Shown one piece after another: positions 44,360-53,629 of a stretch of DNA of 64,000 nt. How positions within the stretch are numbered: the first letter of the stretch is position 1; each line of letters opens with the position of its first letter. Below the pieces are notes generated by a model. That model worked only from the letters and a program-made list of their open reading frames with translations. It had not been told where the DNA came from and did not search any database. The DNA comes from Actinoalloteichus_B caeruleus (lineage in GTDB: Bacteria > Actinomycetota > Actinomycetes > Mycobacteriales > Pseudonocardiaceae). The stretch lies in the NCBI RefSeq assembly GCF_000718005.1, contig NZ_JODV01000006.1; one strand, written 5' to 3'. The position numbers were made by a program, and so were the translations under genes.

Positions 44360-47182
44360 TTGGTCCTGCCACTGGTTCTCGCGGCGCTCACCGCGCTGGC
44401 GCTGGCGGCTCCCCTGCTCGACCGGTTCCTGGGCCGGTCGACGGGTTGGCCGTTGGCCGCCGCGTTCCTGGGCCTCGCCGCGCTCGTCGCCACCCGGGCA
44501 CCCGAAGTGCTGTCCGGGGCCGGGGCCCCGTCCTTCGACGCACCGTGGATGCCCGCCGTCGGTGTGGGCTTCCACCTGCGGCTGGACGGTCTCGCCCTGC
44601 TGTTCGTCTCGCTCGTCCTGGTCGTGGGCGCACTGGTGATGGCCTACTCGGCCAGCTACTTCTCCCACGGGCGGCACGGCGACTTCTACCTGCTGATGAC
44701 GCTGTTCGCCGCGGCGATGTTCGGTCTCGTCCTCGCCGACGACGTGGTGCTGCTGTTCGTCTTCTGGGAGATCACCACGATCTGCTCGTTCTTCCTCATC
44801 GGGAGATCGGGGTTGTCCGCGAGCCGCCCGGCGGTGCGGACGCTGATCCTCACGGCCGCGGGTGGCCTCGCGCTGCTCACCGCCGTGGTCCTGATGTGGG
44901 TGACCACCGGGACGACCCGGCTCAGCGTGATCCTGGAGCACTCCGCCTGGACCGACGACCCGGCCTTCGCCACCGCCGTCGCGGTCCTGGTGATCCTCGC
45001 CGCCTTCACCAAGTCCGCGCAGTTCCCGTTCCACTACTGGTTGCCCGACGCCATGGCCGCCAGCACACCGGTGAGCGCATACCTGCACGCCGCGGCGATG
45101 GTGAAAGCGGGGATCTACCTGCTGATGCGCTTCTCCCCCGCGCTGGCCGACCACGCGGTCTGGCAGACCGCGCTGATCGGCTTCGGCCTGGTGACCGCCG
45201 TCCTCGGCGCGCTGTTCGCCCTGCAACGCCACGACCTGAAGGAGCTGCTGGCCTACTCGACGGTGAGCCAGCTCGGGTTCCTCGTCGCGATCATCGGGGT
45301 GGGCACCCCGGCGGCGATGGCGGCCGCCACGGCCCACACCCTCGCGCACGCGCTGTTCAAGGCCACCCTGTTCATGCTGGTCGGCGTGGTGGACCGCGAG
45401 GCGGGCAGCCGGGACATCCGGAAGCTCACCGGTCTCCGACGGGTCATGCCGGTCACCGCGACGCTGACGGGGCTGGCGGCCCTGTCGATGGCCGGTGTTC
45501 CGCCGCTGCTGGGCTTCGTCAGCAAGGAGAGCATGTTCGGCGCCTTCCTCGACGCCCCGGGCCCCGGATGGGTGGGGCCGGTCGTGGGCGGGGTCGCCGT
45601 GGTGGGGGCGATCCTCACCTTCGCCTACTCCTTCCGGCTGGTCTACGGGGCTTTCGGCGGGCCCACCGAGCAGAGCCACCTCCGGGAGCCGAAGGCGGCG
45701 TTCCTGTTCCCCGCCGCCGTGGCGTCGGTGGCGGGTCTGGTGCTCGGGCTGGTGGTCCCGCTGCTCAACCCCCTGGTGGACCGGGTCGTCACCGATACCT
45801 GGGGGCTGGTCCACGACAGCGACCTCGCGCTCTGGCACGGTTTCTCCACCGCGCTGGGGATGTCGGTGGTCGTCCTCGGCGCCGGGACGGTGCTCTTCCT
45901 CCGACGGGCGTGGCTCGACCGGGTGTTGGACCGCTCGTTGTTCCCCGTCCGGGGGACGGAGGTGTTCGAACGCCTGTACCGGGGGACGATCGCGCTGGGT
46001 GCGCGGGTGGGTGATCTCACCCGGAGCGACTCCCCCGCCCAGCACCTCGCGATGCCCTTCGTGCTGCTGGCGGTGCTGGCCTCGGTCGCGTTGTCGGCCG
46101 GTCTCGCCGTCGGCGACTTCCCCGCTCCGGTGAGCCGGCCGATGGACTGGGTGCTCGTCGCCCTGATCGCCGCCTCGGTGCTCGGAGCGGTGGTGGCGCG
46201 CTCCCGCCTCGCCGCGCTGGGGTCGATCGGGGTGGGGGGTTTCACCGTCGCCCTGTGGTTCTTCACGCTCGGCGCCCCCGACGTCGGTCTGACCCAGCTG
46301 CTGGTCGAGGTGCTCACCGTCGTCGTCGCGGTCCTGGTCCTCCGGCGGCTGCCACGGTCCTTCCACCCGACGGGGAGGGTGCGGAGGGCCGCCGCCGCGG
46401 TCCTCGCGATCGTCGCCGGTGGGGTCGCCGCGCTCGCCACCTACACGATGACCGGTCGCCGGGAGCTGTCCCCCGCGGCGGACTACTTCCTGACCGAAGC
46501 CGAGAACGAGACCGGCGGCACCAACGTCGTGAACACCATCCTGGTGGACTTCCGCGCGTTGGACACGCTGGGGGAGCTGACCGTGCTCGGCATCGCCGGG
46601 CTGGTGATCGTGGCCGTGCTCAACGCCAACGGCCTGCTGCCGAACCGGCAGCCGACGGCCATCCACCGGTTCGCCGGCAGTCCCATTGATTCGCCGACCG
46701 ATGCCACCATCCTGTTCCGCACCGTGGGGCGGTGGTTGGCGCCGCTGGTGATCCTGTTGTCGGCCTACCTGCTCCTGCGGGGCCACTACGAGCCGGGCGG
46801 CGGGTTCATCTCGGCGCTGGTGGGCGGCGCCGGGTTCGCCCTGGCCTACCTCAGCGCGCCGAGTTCGGACCGCGCCCCGATCCGCTGGCCCTACATCGCC
46901 CTGATCGCCTCCGGTGTCGGGGTCGCGGTGTTGACGGGGGTGGCGGGCTACCTGGAGGGGAGCTTCCTCCGGCCAGTCCACCTGGACATCCCGCTCCCCT
47001 GGGGGGGTGAGTACCACTTCACCTCGGCCCTGGTCTTCGACGTCGGTGTCTACCTGGCGGTGATCGGTGTCGTGGTCACGGCGTTGAACCGGCTGGGAGG
47101 GGATTCCGGCCCGCCGGGCGGGATGCCTCGTTCGCGGGGCGCGTCCAGGTCCGGTCGGAGCGCGGGGAAGGAGACCCGATGA
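44360..47182 (+). CDS. mrpA: Mrp-type cation/proton antiporter subunit A (fused with B domain)
   Basis: Large membrane subunit of the multi-subunit Na+(K+)/H+ antiporter related to complex I NuoL. The 940-residue product starts at a TTG with GAGAGG upstream. It carries about 20 membrane helices. The NuoL-like part has the conserved Glu in VFWEITTICSFFLIG near residue 135 and the Lys-bearing PFHYWLPDAMAASTPVSAYLHA near 222. A C-terminal MrpB-like domain (about 785-925, RTVGRWLAPLVILLSAYLLL) is fused, which explains the absence of a separate mrpB. It overlaps mrpC by 4 nt. Confidence 0.95.
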   Translation: MVLPLVLAALTALALAAPLLDRFLGRSTGWPLAAAFLGLAALVATRAPEVLSGAGAPSFDAPWMPAVGVGFHLRLDGLALLFVSLVLVVGALVMAYSASYFSHGRHGDFYLLMTLFAAAMFGLVLADDVVLLFVFWEITTICSFFLIGRSGLSASRPAVRTLILTAAGGLALLTAVVLMWVTTGTTRLSVILEHSAWTDDPAFATAVAVLVILAAFTKSAQFPFHYWLPDAMAASTPVSAYLHAAAMVKAGIYLLMRFSPALADHAVWQTALIGFGLVTAVLGALFALQRHDLKELLAYSTVSQLGFLVAIIGVGTPAAMAAATAHTLAHALFKATLFMLVGVVDREAGSRDIRKLTGLRRVMPVTATLTGLAALSMAGVPPLLGFVSKESMFGAFLDAPGPGWVGPVVGGVAVVGAILTFAYSFRLVYGAFGGPTEQSHLREPKAAFLFPAAVASVAGLVLGLVVPLLNPLVDRVVTDTWGLVHDSDLALWHGFSTALGMSVVVLGAGTVLFLRRAWLDRVLDRSLFPVRGTEVFERLYRGTIALGARVGDLTRSDSPAQHLAMPFVLLAVLASVALSAGLAVGDFPAPVSRPMDWVLVALIAASVLGAVVARSRLAALGSIGVGGFTVALWFFTLGAPDVGLTQLLVEVLTVVVAVLVLRRLPRSFHPTGRVRRAAAAVLAIVAGGVAALATYTMTGRRELSPAADYFLTEAENETGGTNVVNTILVDFRALDTLGELTVLGIAGLVIVAVLNANGLLPNRQPTAIHRFAGSPIDSPTDATILFRTVGRWLAPLVILLSAYLLLRGHYEPGGGFISALVGGAGFALAYLSAPSSDRAPIRWPYIALIASGVGVAVLTGVAGYLEGSFLRPVHLDIPLPWGGEYHFTSALVFDVGVYLAVIGVVVTALNRLGGDSGPPGGMPRSRGASRSGRSAGKETR

Positions 47183-47523
47183 CTCTCGCGATCTCCGTCG
47201 GCCTGCTGGTGGCCGGCGGCGTGTACCTGGTGGTGCAGCGCGGCATGGTGCGCATCACCTTCGGCTTCGTCCTGCTCGGCCACGCGGTGAACCTGCTGCT
47301 GGTGTCGGGTGGGGGCGCGTTCCGCAGGGAGGCCCCGCTGATGTCGGAGACGGACGCCTCGGTGGCGGCCGATCCGCTGCCGCAGGCGTTCGTCCTCACC
47401 GCGATCGTGATCGCGTTCGCGATCACCGTCTACATGCTCACCCTCGCCGGGGTCGGCAAGCGGGACGATGACACGCGGGGCGGCCCGGCCGTGTCCGGCG
47501 AGAAGGACGAGGAGAAGGCATGA
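47179..47523 (+). CDS. mrpC: Mrp antiporter subunit C
   Basis: A NuoK-like subunit of 114 residues with three membrane helices (AISVGLLVAGGVYLVVQR, ITFGFVLLGHAVNLLLVS, AFVLTAIVIAFAITVYMLTL) and the family motif LGHAVNLL. The loop SETDASVAADPLPQAF is typical of MrpC. It overlaps mrpA and mrpD by 4 nt each. Confidence 0.95.
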   Translation: MTLAISVGLLVAGGVYLVVQRGMVRITFGFVLLGHAVNLLLVSGGGAFRREAPLMSETDASVAADPLPQAFVLTAIVIAFAITVYMLTLAGVGKRDDDTRGGPAVSGEKDEEKA

Positions 47524-49019
47524 CCGGCGCTCTCCTGCCGTTGGCCGTGGCGGTGCCGCTGCTCGCCGCCGCGGTGTTGACCGTGCTCCGGGAACCCGCC
47601 CTACCGCGCCGGGTGATCCTGCTCGGAACGAGCGCGCTGAGCCTCGGGTTCGGTGTCCTGCTCGTCGTCGCCAGCTGGGACGGCGGCATCGTCTCGCACA
47701 ACGTCGGTCTCTGGCCGAACGGGATCAGCATCCCGTTCGTCGGGGACATGTTCGGCGCCCTGATGATCGTGGTGACCTCGCTGCTGACACTGGTGTGTTC
47801 GGCGTTCGCGATCGCCGCGGGTGACGAGGAACGCAGGTTCTTCGCGCCGCTGGTCCTCGTCCTGGCGGCGGGTGTGAACGGGGCGCTGCTCACGGCGGAC
47901 CTGTTCAACCTGTTCGTCTTCATCGAGGTGATGTTGCTGCCCTCGTACGGGCTGCTGGCGATGCTCACCGGCATCCGGGGGGTGCGGGCCGGCCGGCTGT
48001 ACGTGGCGATGAACCTGCTGACCTCGACGGTGTTCCTCGCCGGCGTCGGCCTCGTCTACGGGGTGACGGGCACCGTCAACCTCGGGGAGCTGGCCGGGCT
48101 GGCCGCCGAATCCGAACTGGTGGCGACGGCGGTGGCGGTCGTGTTGATCGCCCTGTCGGTCAAGGCCGCCGTCGTCCCGGTGCACGGCTGGTTGGCCAGG
48201 ACCTACCCCTACGCCTCCCCCGCGGTGACCGCGTTGTTCTCCGGGCTGCACACCAAGGTGGCGATCTACGCGATCTACCGGGTGTACGCGGTGGTCTTCG
48301 AGGGGGACAGCACCTACCTGTGGATCGGTGTGGTCGCGATGGGCGTGACCATGGTGGTGGGGGTGCTCGGCGCGGTCGGGGAGAACACGACGCGGTCGAT
48401 CCTCGCGTTCCACATGATCTCCCAGATCGGCTACATCCTGCTGGGGGTGGCGCTGTTCGGCCCGCTCGGCCTGACCGCCGGCATCTTCTACCTGTTGCAC
48501 CACATGGTCGTGAAGGCGTCGCTGTTCCTGTCCACCGGAGCGGTGGAGGTCACCTACGGGACGAACCGGCTGGACCGGCTGGGTGGGGTGGCCAGGACGG
48601 AACCGCTGCTCGCGGCGGCCTTCCTCGGTGCCGCCCTGTCGCTGGCCGGGATGCCGCCCTTCTCCGGGTTCGTGGCGAAGTTGACGCTGGTGCGGGCCGC
48701 CTTCGACGAGGGGCAGGTCGCGGTGGCGGTGGTCGCCGTGGCGGTCAGCCTGCTCACGCTGATGTCGATGCTGAAGATCTGGGGCGGGGTGTTCTGGGGC
48801 CGGTCCCCGGAGGACGTCGCGGGGCACCACCTCGAACGGCACCCGAGAGGAGCACTGCTCACCAGGGTCCGGCCGGCACTCGTGCTGCCAGCCCTGGTCC
48901 TCACCGGGGTGACCCTCGGGGTGGGTATCGGGGCGCAGGGCCTGCTGGTGCTGGCGGAACAGGCGGCGGCGGGACTGCTGGACACGTCCGGCTACATCGA
49001 GGCGGTGATCGGCCGATGA
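47520..49019 (+). CDS. mrpD: Mrp antiporter subunit D
   Basis: A NuoM/NuoN-like antiporter subunit of 499 residues with about 14 membrane helices. Conserved features are the Glu in NLFVFIEVMLLPSYGLL near residue 140 and KAAVVPVHGWLARTYPYASPAVTALFSGLHTKVAIYA near 219, with the essential Lys. It overlaps mrpC and mrpE by 4 nt. Confidence 0.95.
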   Translation: MTGALLPLAVAVPLLAAAVLTVLREPALPRRVILLGTSALSLGFGVLLVVASWDGGIVSHNVGLWPNGISIPFVGDMFGALMIVVTSLLTLVCSAFAIAAGDEERRFFAPLVLVLAAGVNGALLTADLFNLFVFIEVMLLPSYGLLAMLTGIRGVRAGRLYVAMNLLTSTVFLAGVGLVYGVTGTVNLGELAGLAAESELVATAVAVVLIALSVKAAVVPVHGWLARTYPYASPAVTALFSGLHTKVAIYAIYRVYAVVFEGDSTYLWIGVVAMGVTMVVGVLGAVGENTTRSILAFHMISQIGYILLGVALFGPLGLTAGIFYLLHHMVVKASLFLSTGAVEVTYGTNRLDRLGGVARTEPLLAAAFLGAALSLAGMPPFSGFVAKLTLVRAAFDEGQVAVAVVAVAVSLLTLMSMLKIWGGVFWGRSPEDVAGHHLERHPRGALLTRVRPALVLPALVLTGVTLGVGIGAQGLLVLAEQAAAGLLDTSGYIEAVIGR

Positions 49020-49465
49020 CACGGCACCTGGCACGGATCCTCCGGCTGGTCGGGTTCCTGGGGTACTACCTGCTGGAACTCGTGAAGGCGAACGTCTCGG
49101 TGATCAGGGAGACCCTGGTCCCGAGTGACCGGTTGCGGCCCGGCATCGCCGAACTGCCGCTGCGCTGCCGGACGGACCTGGAGATCACGATGATCGCGAA
49201 CCTGATCTCGTTGACCCCGGGGACGCTGACGGTGGCGGTCAGGGCGGAGCCGCCGACCCTGTGGGTGCACGGGATGTTCGCGGAGGACCGCGAGGCGTTC
49301 CGTGCCGAGTTGTACGAGATGGAGGGTCGGATGCTGGTGGCGATGCGGTTGTCCGCCGCCGCCGGCGCGCTGCCCGGTCCGGGGCCGGCGGATGGCCCCG
49401 CGTCCGAGGCGGGTGGCGTGGCGCGTCGGTCCGCCGACCGCGGCGAGGACGGAGACGAGACGTGA
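49016..49465 (+). CDS. mrpE: Mrp antiporter subunit E
   Basis: A 149-residue membrane subunit with an N-terminal helical pair (LGYYLLELVKANVSVIRETL region) and the MrpE signature IANLISLTPGTLTVAV near residue 61, followed by LWVHGMF. The C-terminal 40 residues are disordered and variable. It overlaps both neighbours by 4 nt. Confidence 0.92.
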   Translation: MTRHLARILRLVGFLGYYLLELVKANVSVIRETLVPSDRLRPGIAELPLRCRTDLEITMIANLISLTPGTLTVAVRAEPPTLWVHGMFAEDREAFRAELYEMEGRMLVAMRLSAAAGALPGPGPADGPASEAGGVARRSADRGEDGDET

Positions 49466-49719
49466 TCCTCATCGATCTGGCGATCGTGCTGGTCGCCCTG
49501 AGCCTGCTCGCAGCCGTGGTCCGGTTGGTGCGCGGCCCCTCCGACGCGGACCGGGGTCTCGCCGGGGACCTGGTCTTCTTCGGTTTCGTCGCGCTCGTCG
49601 CCCTGGTCGGCCTCCGCGCGGACAGCGAGGTCGTCTTCGACGTGGTCCTGGTGGCCACCCTGGTCGGGTTCCTGGCCAGTCTCTCGATCGCCCGGCTCGT
49701 GACAGGGGGGAAACGATGA
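49462..49719 (+). CDS. mrpF: Mrp antiporter subunit F
   Basis: An 85-residue subunit with three membrane helices and the family motif RLVRGPSDADRGLAGDLVF near residue 21. It starts at a GTG that overlaps the mrpE stop (GTGA), and its stop overlaps the mrpG start. Confidence 0.93.
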   Translation: MILIDLAIVLVALSLLAAVVRLVRGPSDADRGLAGDLVFFGFVALVALVGLRADSEVVFDVVLVATLVGFLASLSIARLVTGGKR

Positions 49720-50123
49720 GCGTGCTGCTCGGTCACGTGGGAACCGCGCTGGTCGTGGTGGGTGCCCTCGTGCTGGCGCTGGCCGGGGTCGGGCTGCTGC
49801 GCCTGCCCGACCTGTACACGAGGGCCAGCGCGGTGACCACGGCCTCGGGTCTCGGGGTGGGGCTGGTGCTGGTGGGTGTGCTGCTGCACCACCCCAGCCT
49901 CGGGAACACCGTGAAGGTGGTGTTGGCGGTCGTGGTGCAGCTGACGACGGCGGCGGTCGGCGGTTACGCGATCGCCAGGGCCGGCTACCTGACCGGTGTC
50001 CCGCTGGCGAAGCGGACCCGCTACGACGAACTGGGGGCGGTGGTGCGGACCGCGCGGGGCGGTCCGGAGCGGCCGGGCCGGCGCCGCCGTCCCGGCCGTC
50101 GGCGGGGACGGGGACGGGGCTGA
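49716..50123 (+). CDS. mrpG: Mrp antiporter subunit G
   Basis: A 135-residue subunit with three membrane helices and the signature GLLRLPDLYTRASAVTTASGLGVGL near residue 28. The C-terminus is a basic tail (RRRRPGRRRGRGRG). It is the last gene of the six-gene operon, in which every junction overlaps by 4 nt. Confidence 0.93.
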   Translation: MSVLLGHVGTALVVVGALVLALAGVGLLRLPDLYTRASAVTTASGLGVGLVLVGVLLHHPSLGNTVKVVLAVVVQLTTAAVGGYAIARAGYLTGVPLAKRTRYDELGAVVRTARGGPERPGRRRRPGRRRGRGRG

Positions 50124-50128
50124 GCCAC

Positions 50129-50162
50129 GGGCCTGGCCGGGCCGTCGCGTCCGGTCAGGCCC
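50129..50162. terminator. Terminator between mrpG and the S4 protein gene
   Basis: Imperfect 10-bp stem (GGGCCTGGCC / GGTCAGGCCC, one mismatch) with a 14-nt loop. It overlaps the stop of the convergent S4 gene and probably serves both transcripts. Confidence 0.55.
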
Positions 50163-50373
50163 CGGGGCCGACGACGCGGGTGGTGCGCCCTCTGGCTGCC
50201 ACCACGTCCCCCGGGGCGAGCTGGCGGCCCCGCCTGGTCTCCGGCTGGTCGTTGACGGTGACCTGCCCCGACTCCAGCATGTCCCTGGCGTCACCGCCGT
50301 CGGAGGCGAGGTCGGCGAGCTTGAGGAACTGACCGAGTCTGATGCTGCCGTCCCGGATCGGCACGTCGTCCAT
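50155..50373 (-). CDS. S4 RNA-binding domain protein
   Basis: A 72-residue protein made almost entirely of one S4 domain: IRLGQFLKLADLASDGGDARDMLESGQVTVNDQPETRRGRQLAPGDVV. This single-domain form (YbcJ/RlbA-like) binds structured RNA and has been linked to ribosome function. The ATG at MDDVPIRDGS is chosen because it begins the domain; alternative starts 3-13 codons upstream are possible and no ribosome site is strong. Confidence 0.85.
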   Translation of the reverse strand: MDDVPIRDGSIRLGQFLKLADLASDGGDARDMLESGQVTVNDQPETRRGRQLAPGDVVAARGRTTRVVGPGA

Positions 50374-50543
50374 GCCGACCATCATGCCGGTGCCGGGCGC
50401 GACGCCGCGCACCGCTCCTCGGGCGCCCGGCCGTGGCGTGCGGCGCCGGTGCTCGGCGTTCCCCAGGACGCGGAGCGGGCCGGGTGGGAGCGCCGGGTGT
50501 GGGTTCCCCGACGCTCCCCGACCGTGGTGCGGTGACGCCTCGG

Positions 50544-51380
50544 TCAGCCGAGTTGGGCCTGGATGTCGGCGGCGTAGGTCGAGACGCGGGCGTAGACGCC
50601 GGGGTAGCCGGCCCAGGCGCAGCCGTTGCCCCAGGAGACGATGCCGATCAGCTTCCCGTCGACCACCAGCGGGCCGCCGGAGTCACCCTGGCAGGCGTCG
50701 TAGCCGCCCTCCGGGAACCCGGCGCACACCATGGCGGTGCTGTTGTACTGGGAGTAGGCCCCCGCGCAGGTGGCGTCGCTGGTCACCGGGACGTCCACCT
50801 CCAGCAGGTAGCGGGAGGCGGCGCCGCCGGAGGAGGTCGCCCCCCAGCCGAGGACCTTGCTGGTGGTGCCGGCCTCGTACAGCGCCGTGTCGGCGGGTGT
50901 GGCGAGCGGCAGCGTCTCGTAGGGGAGGTCGCGGTCCAGGGTGAGCACCGAGACGTCCTCGCCGATCAGGTAACTCCGGTAGTCGGGGTGGTTCCAGATG
51001 CTGGTGACGGAGGCGACCACGCCCGCCGTGCCGTTCTTGTCCTCGCGGCCCGCGACGACCCGGACGGCCGAGGCGGAGCGGTTGATCGTGCAGTGCGCCG
51101 CCGACACGACCTTGTTCGGCGCGACGAGCGCTCCGCCGCAGAACTGGGAGCCGGCGGTGTTGGTCAGGTAGACGGCCCACGGGTAGTCGGAGATGCTGGC
51201 CCGGGTTCCGCCGACGATGCGGGTGCCGACGTCTCCCGCCTCGGTGCCGGGCACGGTGGAGGCGGGGGCCCCGGCGATGGGCTCCGTCTCGGCCGCGGCC
51301 TGGATGCCCGTGAGCGGGAGGAGCGCGGCGGCGAGCATGGCGCCGAGGGCGGCCCACCGTCGGGACTTCGTGTTAGCCAC
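50544..51380 (-). CDS. Secreted trypsin-like serine protease (S1 family)
   Basis: An extracellular chymotrypsin-fold protease of 278 residues. A Sec signal peptide (about 1-30, core GAMLAAALLPLTGIQAA) is followed by a short propeptide and the activation site TRIVGG near residue 53. The catalytic triad is visible: His in VSAAHCTINR, Asp in GEDVSVLTLD and Ser in ACQGDSGGPLVV. The Asp six residues before the Ser indicates trypsin-like cleavage after Arg or Lys. The GTG start has AAGGAG 6 nt upstream. An AT-rich palindrome lies in its promoter region. Confidence 0.94.
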   Translation of the reverse strand: MANTKSRRWAALGAMLAAALLPLTGIQAAAETEPIAGAPASTVPGTEAGDVGTRIVGGTRASISDYPWAVYLTNTAGSQFCGGALVAPNKVVSAAHCTINRSASAVRVVAGREDKNGTAGVVASVTSIWNHPDYRSYLIGEDVSVLTLDRDLPYETLPLATPADTALYEAGTTSKVLGWGATSSGGAASRYLLEVDVPVTSDATCAGAYSQYNSTAMVCAGFPEGGYDACQGDSGGPLVVDGKLIGIVSWGNGCAWAGYPGVYARVSTYAADIQAQLG

Positions 51381-52057
51381 GTTGGTCTCCTTCGTTCGCG
51401 ACGCCGTGTGGACGAACCTGCGGCAGGGAGTGGCCGTCCGGCATCAGGAACATCAAACAGACGGTCCACACGCCAACGACAGGCCCAATAGAGGTAACCC
51501 GAAGAGACTCCACAATTACCTTCGGTAATCACGGTTGGTGTTCACACGACCGTCATGAGCCGCTGGTCAGGACGTCATGCGCGGGTGGACGCGACGGCGC
51601 GACCACCGGGGCCACCGGCCCCGAGCACCAACCACCCGCCCCAGTGGACGCGGGCGCGATCAGGGCACGACGAGTCGCGGCGGCGAGGGAATTCGGGGCC
51701 GCCCCAGTGCCCGGCGGGCTCGGCCCCCGCTCGACGAAGGCGCGGCGAGCGCCGCCGATCCCGTCGAGGTGCCGCCGGGTCCCAGCCCAGGCGCGCACTC
51801 CGTTGGCCCGTGTCCCGCGGTGCCGCGCCCGCCACGCCGACGGCATCGAGGTCGAGTGGGTGGAGTGGACTGAGCACCTCGTCGTCCGGCGGCTGACGCC
51901 AGGCGGCGCGTCCGAGCCGGACCCGCCTGAACCCCGCGGCTGATCCACCCCAGTCGTGGGGCCGCCCACCGGGTGGCGGGCCCCACCGCTCCGCCCGAGT
52001 TGTCGGTCTCCTCCCCCAGGCTGGGGACGACAGTGATCACCGGAGAGGAGAACGGAC
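51381..52057. other. Divergent intergenic region between the protease and VOC genes
   Basis: 677 bp. The first 160 bp next to the protease are relatively AT-rich and hold the palindrome at 51515-51529. The rest is GC-rich, with overlapping shadow frames on both strands and no supported gene. Confidence 0.5.
51515..51529. promoter_or_regulatory. Palindrome upstream of the protease gene
   Basis: ATTACC-TTC-GGTAAT, perfect 6-bp arms, about 135 bp upstream of the protease start and preceded by a related half site (GAGGTAACC near 51491). Probably an operator. Confidence 0.45.
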
Positions 52058-52450
52058 ATGCGGGACCACGCGCAGGGCACCATCGGCACCGTCACGGGGT
52101 TCGACCTCACCGTGTCGGACGCCCCGGGCATCCGGGACTTCTACGCGGCGGTGGTGGGCGGGGAGGCACGGCCCCTCGGGTTGGGGGACCACGACGACTA
52201 CCAGATGCTGGCCGCCGACGACACTCCCAGGACCGGGGTGTCCCCTCGGCGCGGCGCCAACGCCGACCGACCCGCGCACTGGCTGAGTCACGTCACCGTC
52301 GCCGACCTCGACACCAGCCTGGAGCGGGTGCGCGCCCTCGGCGGCCGGGTGCTGACCGAACCCCGGGGCACCGGGCCGGGCGCCTACGCGGTCATCGCCG
52401 ACCCCGCCGGGGCGGTGCTGGCACTACGGCAACGAGCGGTGGACGGATGA
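52058..52450 (+). CDS. VOC-superfamily (glyoxalase/dioxygenase-fold) protein
   Basis: A 130-residue protein with the paired beta-alpha-beta-beta-beta fold: TVTGFDLTVSDAPGIRDFYAAVVG at the start and HWLSHVTVADLDTSLERVRALGG in the second half. It could be a small metal-dependent enzyme or a ligand-binding (drug-sequestering) protein; metal ligands are not obvious. The ATG has GGAGAGGAG upstream. It lies 93 bp before a saccharopine-dehydrogenase-like gene on the same strand. Confidence 0.85.
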   Translation: MRDHAQGTIGTVTGFDLTVSDAPGIRDFYAAVVGGEARPLGLGDHDDYQMLAADDTPRTGVSPRRGANADRPAHWLSHVTVADLDTSLERVRALGGRVLTEPRGTGPGAYAVIADPAGAVLALRQRAVDG

Positions 52451-52543
52451 GGACCGGCTCGGCGGGCGCGCACCGGACGTCCGGGCCCGAGCCGCCGTAG
52501 CCTCGGAAGGACAGCCACGTCCACCTGGGAGCGGAACCCGACC

Positions 52544-53629
52544 ATGACCACCCGTGACGTCCCACCCCGCGAAGTCGACCCCGGTGGGAGTTGCCTGGTC
52601 CTCGGCGGTGCCGGGGCGGTGGGCCGCCACCTCGCCCCGATGCTGGGGCAGGTCGTGCCGGGTGTGGTGGTGGTCGCGAGCCGGTGTCGCCACCGGGCGG
52701 CCGCCGTCGCCGCCACGGTCCAGGGCGGGAGCACCGCCGTCCAACTCGACCCGCACGACCCGATCGCCCTCTCCGAGGCCCTCCGGGACGTCGGGACGGT
52801 CGTGAACTGCGTGGAGGACCCCGAGGGGTGGGTGGCGGGCCGCTGCGCGGAACGCGGAGTCCGCTACGTCGACATCAGTGCCAACGCCGAGGTGCTGGGC
52901 GCCGTCGAGGCACGACGAGCGGACTTCCTCCGCAGCGGGACGACGGCGGTGCTCAGCGTGGGTGTCGCGCCGGGCCTGACGAACCTGCTGGCCACGCACG
53001 CGGTCTCCCGGCTGGCGGAGGCACCGGCCAGGGTCGAGATCGGCGTCCTGCTCGGGACGGGCGAGGCGCACGGAGCGGCCGGCGCGCGCTGGACGGCCGA
53101 AGGGCTGGCCGCCGCCCCCCGTGGTCGCGGCGCCGGCGGCAACCCCCGCCTCACCCGGTTCCCCGAGTTCGGTGCGCGCCGCGCGTACCCCTTCCCCTTC
53201 TCCGACCAGGAACACCTACGGGCCACCCTCGGGGTGCCGGTGACGACGCGGTTGTGCTTCGACAACCCGGCGGTGACGGCGGCGGTGTTCCGGGCCCGCC
53301 GGGCGGTGCGCCCGCTGGTGGCGCGTCTCGGAGCCGGTGAGCGGGTGGCGGCGACCGCTGGCCGGGTCCGCCTCGGGGGCAGCCGGTTCGCCGTCGTCGC
53401 CGAAGCCGTCGGGGCCGGGGGCGGGTCGGCGCGCTTCGGGGTGACCGGGGACGGGCAGAGCAGGGCGACCGCCCTGGTCGCCGCCCGGGTCGTGGAGCTG
53501 ATGACCAGCGGTGCCCACCCGCCCGGCGTGTTCCACCTCGACCAGTTCGTCGAGCCGGCGCGGTTCCTCTCGTCCCTCACCGACGCGGGGCTGCGGTGGC
53601 ACGAGCGGAGGAACGTCGGCTCGGGCTGA
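52544..53629 (+). CDS. Saccharopine dehydrogenase-like NAD(P)-binding protein
   Basis: A 361-residue protein with an N-terminal Rossmann domain (CLVLGGAGAVGRHLAPML near residue 17) and the family's conserved turn VVNCVEDPEGWVAGRCAERGVRYVDISANAEV near 86. The C-terminal half corresponds to the saccharopine reductase-like catalytic fold. True lysine-pathway activity is unlikely; the group includes many oxidoreductases of unknown substrate. It is the last gene before the accessory region. Confidence 0.82.
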   Translation: MTTRDVPPREVDPGGSCLVLGGAGAVGRHLAPMLGQVVPGVVVVASRCRHRAAAVAATVQGGSTAVQLDPHDPIALSEALRDVGTVVNCVEDPEGWVAGRCAERGVRYVDISANAEVLGAVEARRADFLRSGTTAVLSVGVAPGLTNLLATHAVSRLAEAPARVEIGVLLGTGEAHGAAGARWTAEGLAAAPRGRGAGGNPRLTRFPEFGARRAYPFPFSDQEHLRATLGVPVTTRLCFDNPAVTAAVFRARRAVRPLVARLGAGERVAATAGRVRLGGSRFAVVAEAVGAGGGSARFGVTGDGQSRATALVAARVVELMTSGAHPPGVFHLDQFVEPARFLSSLTDAGLRWHERRNVGSG

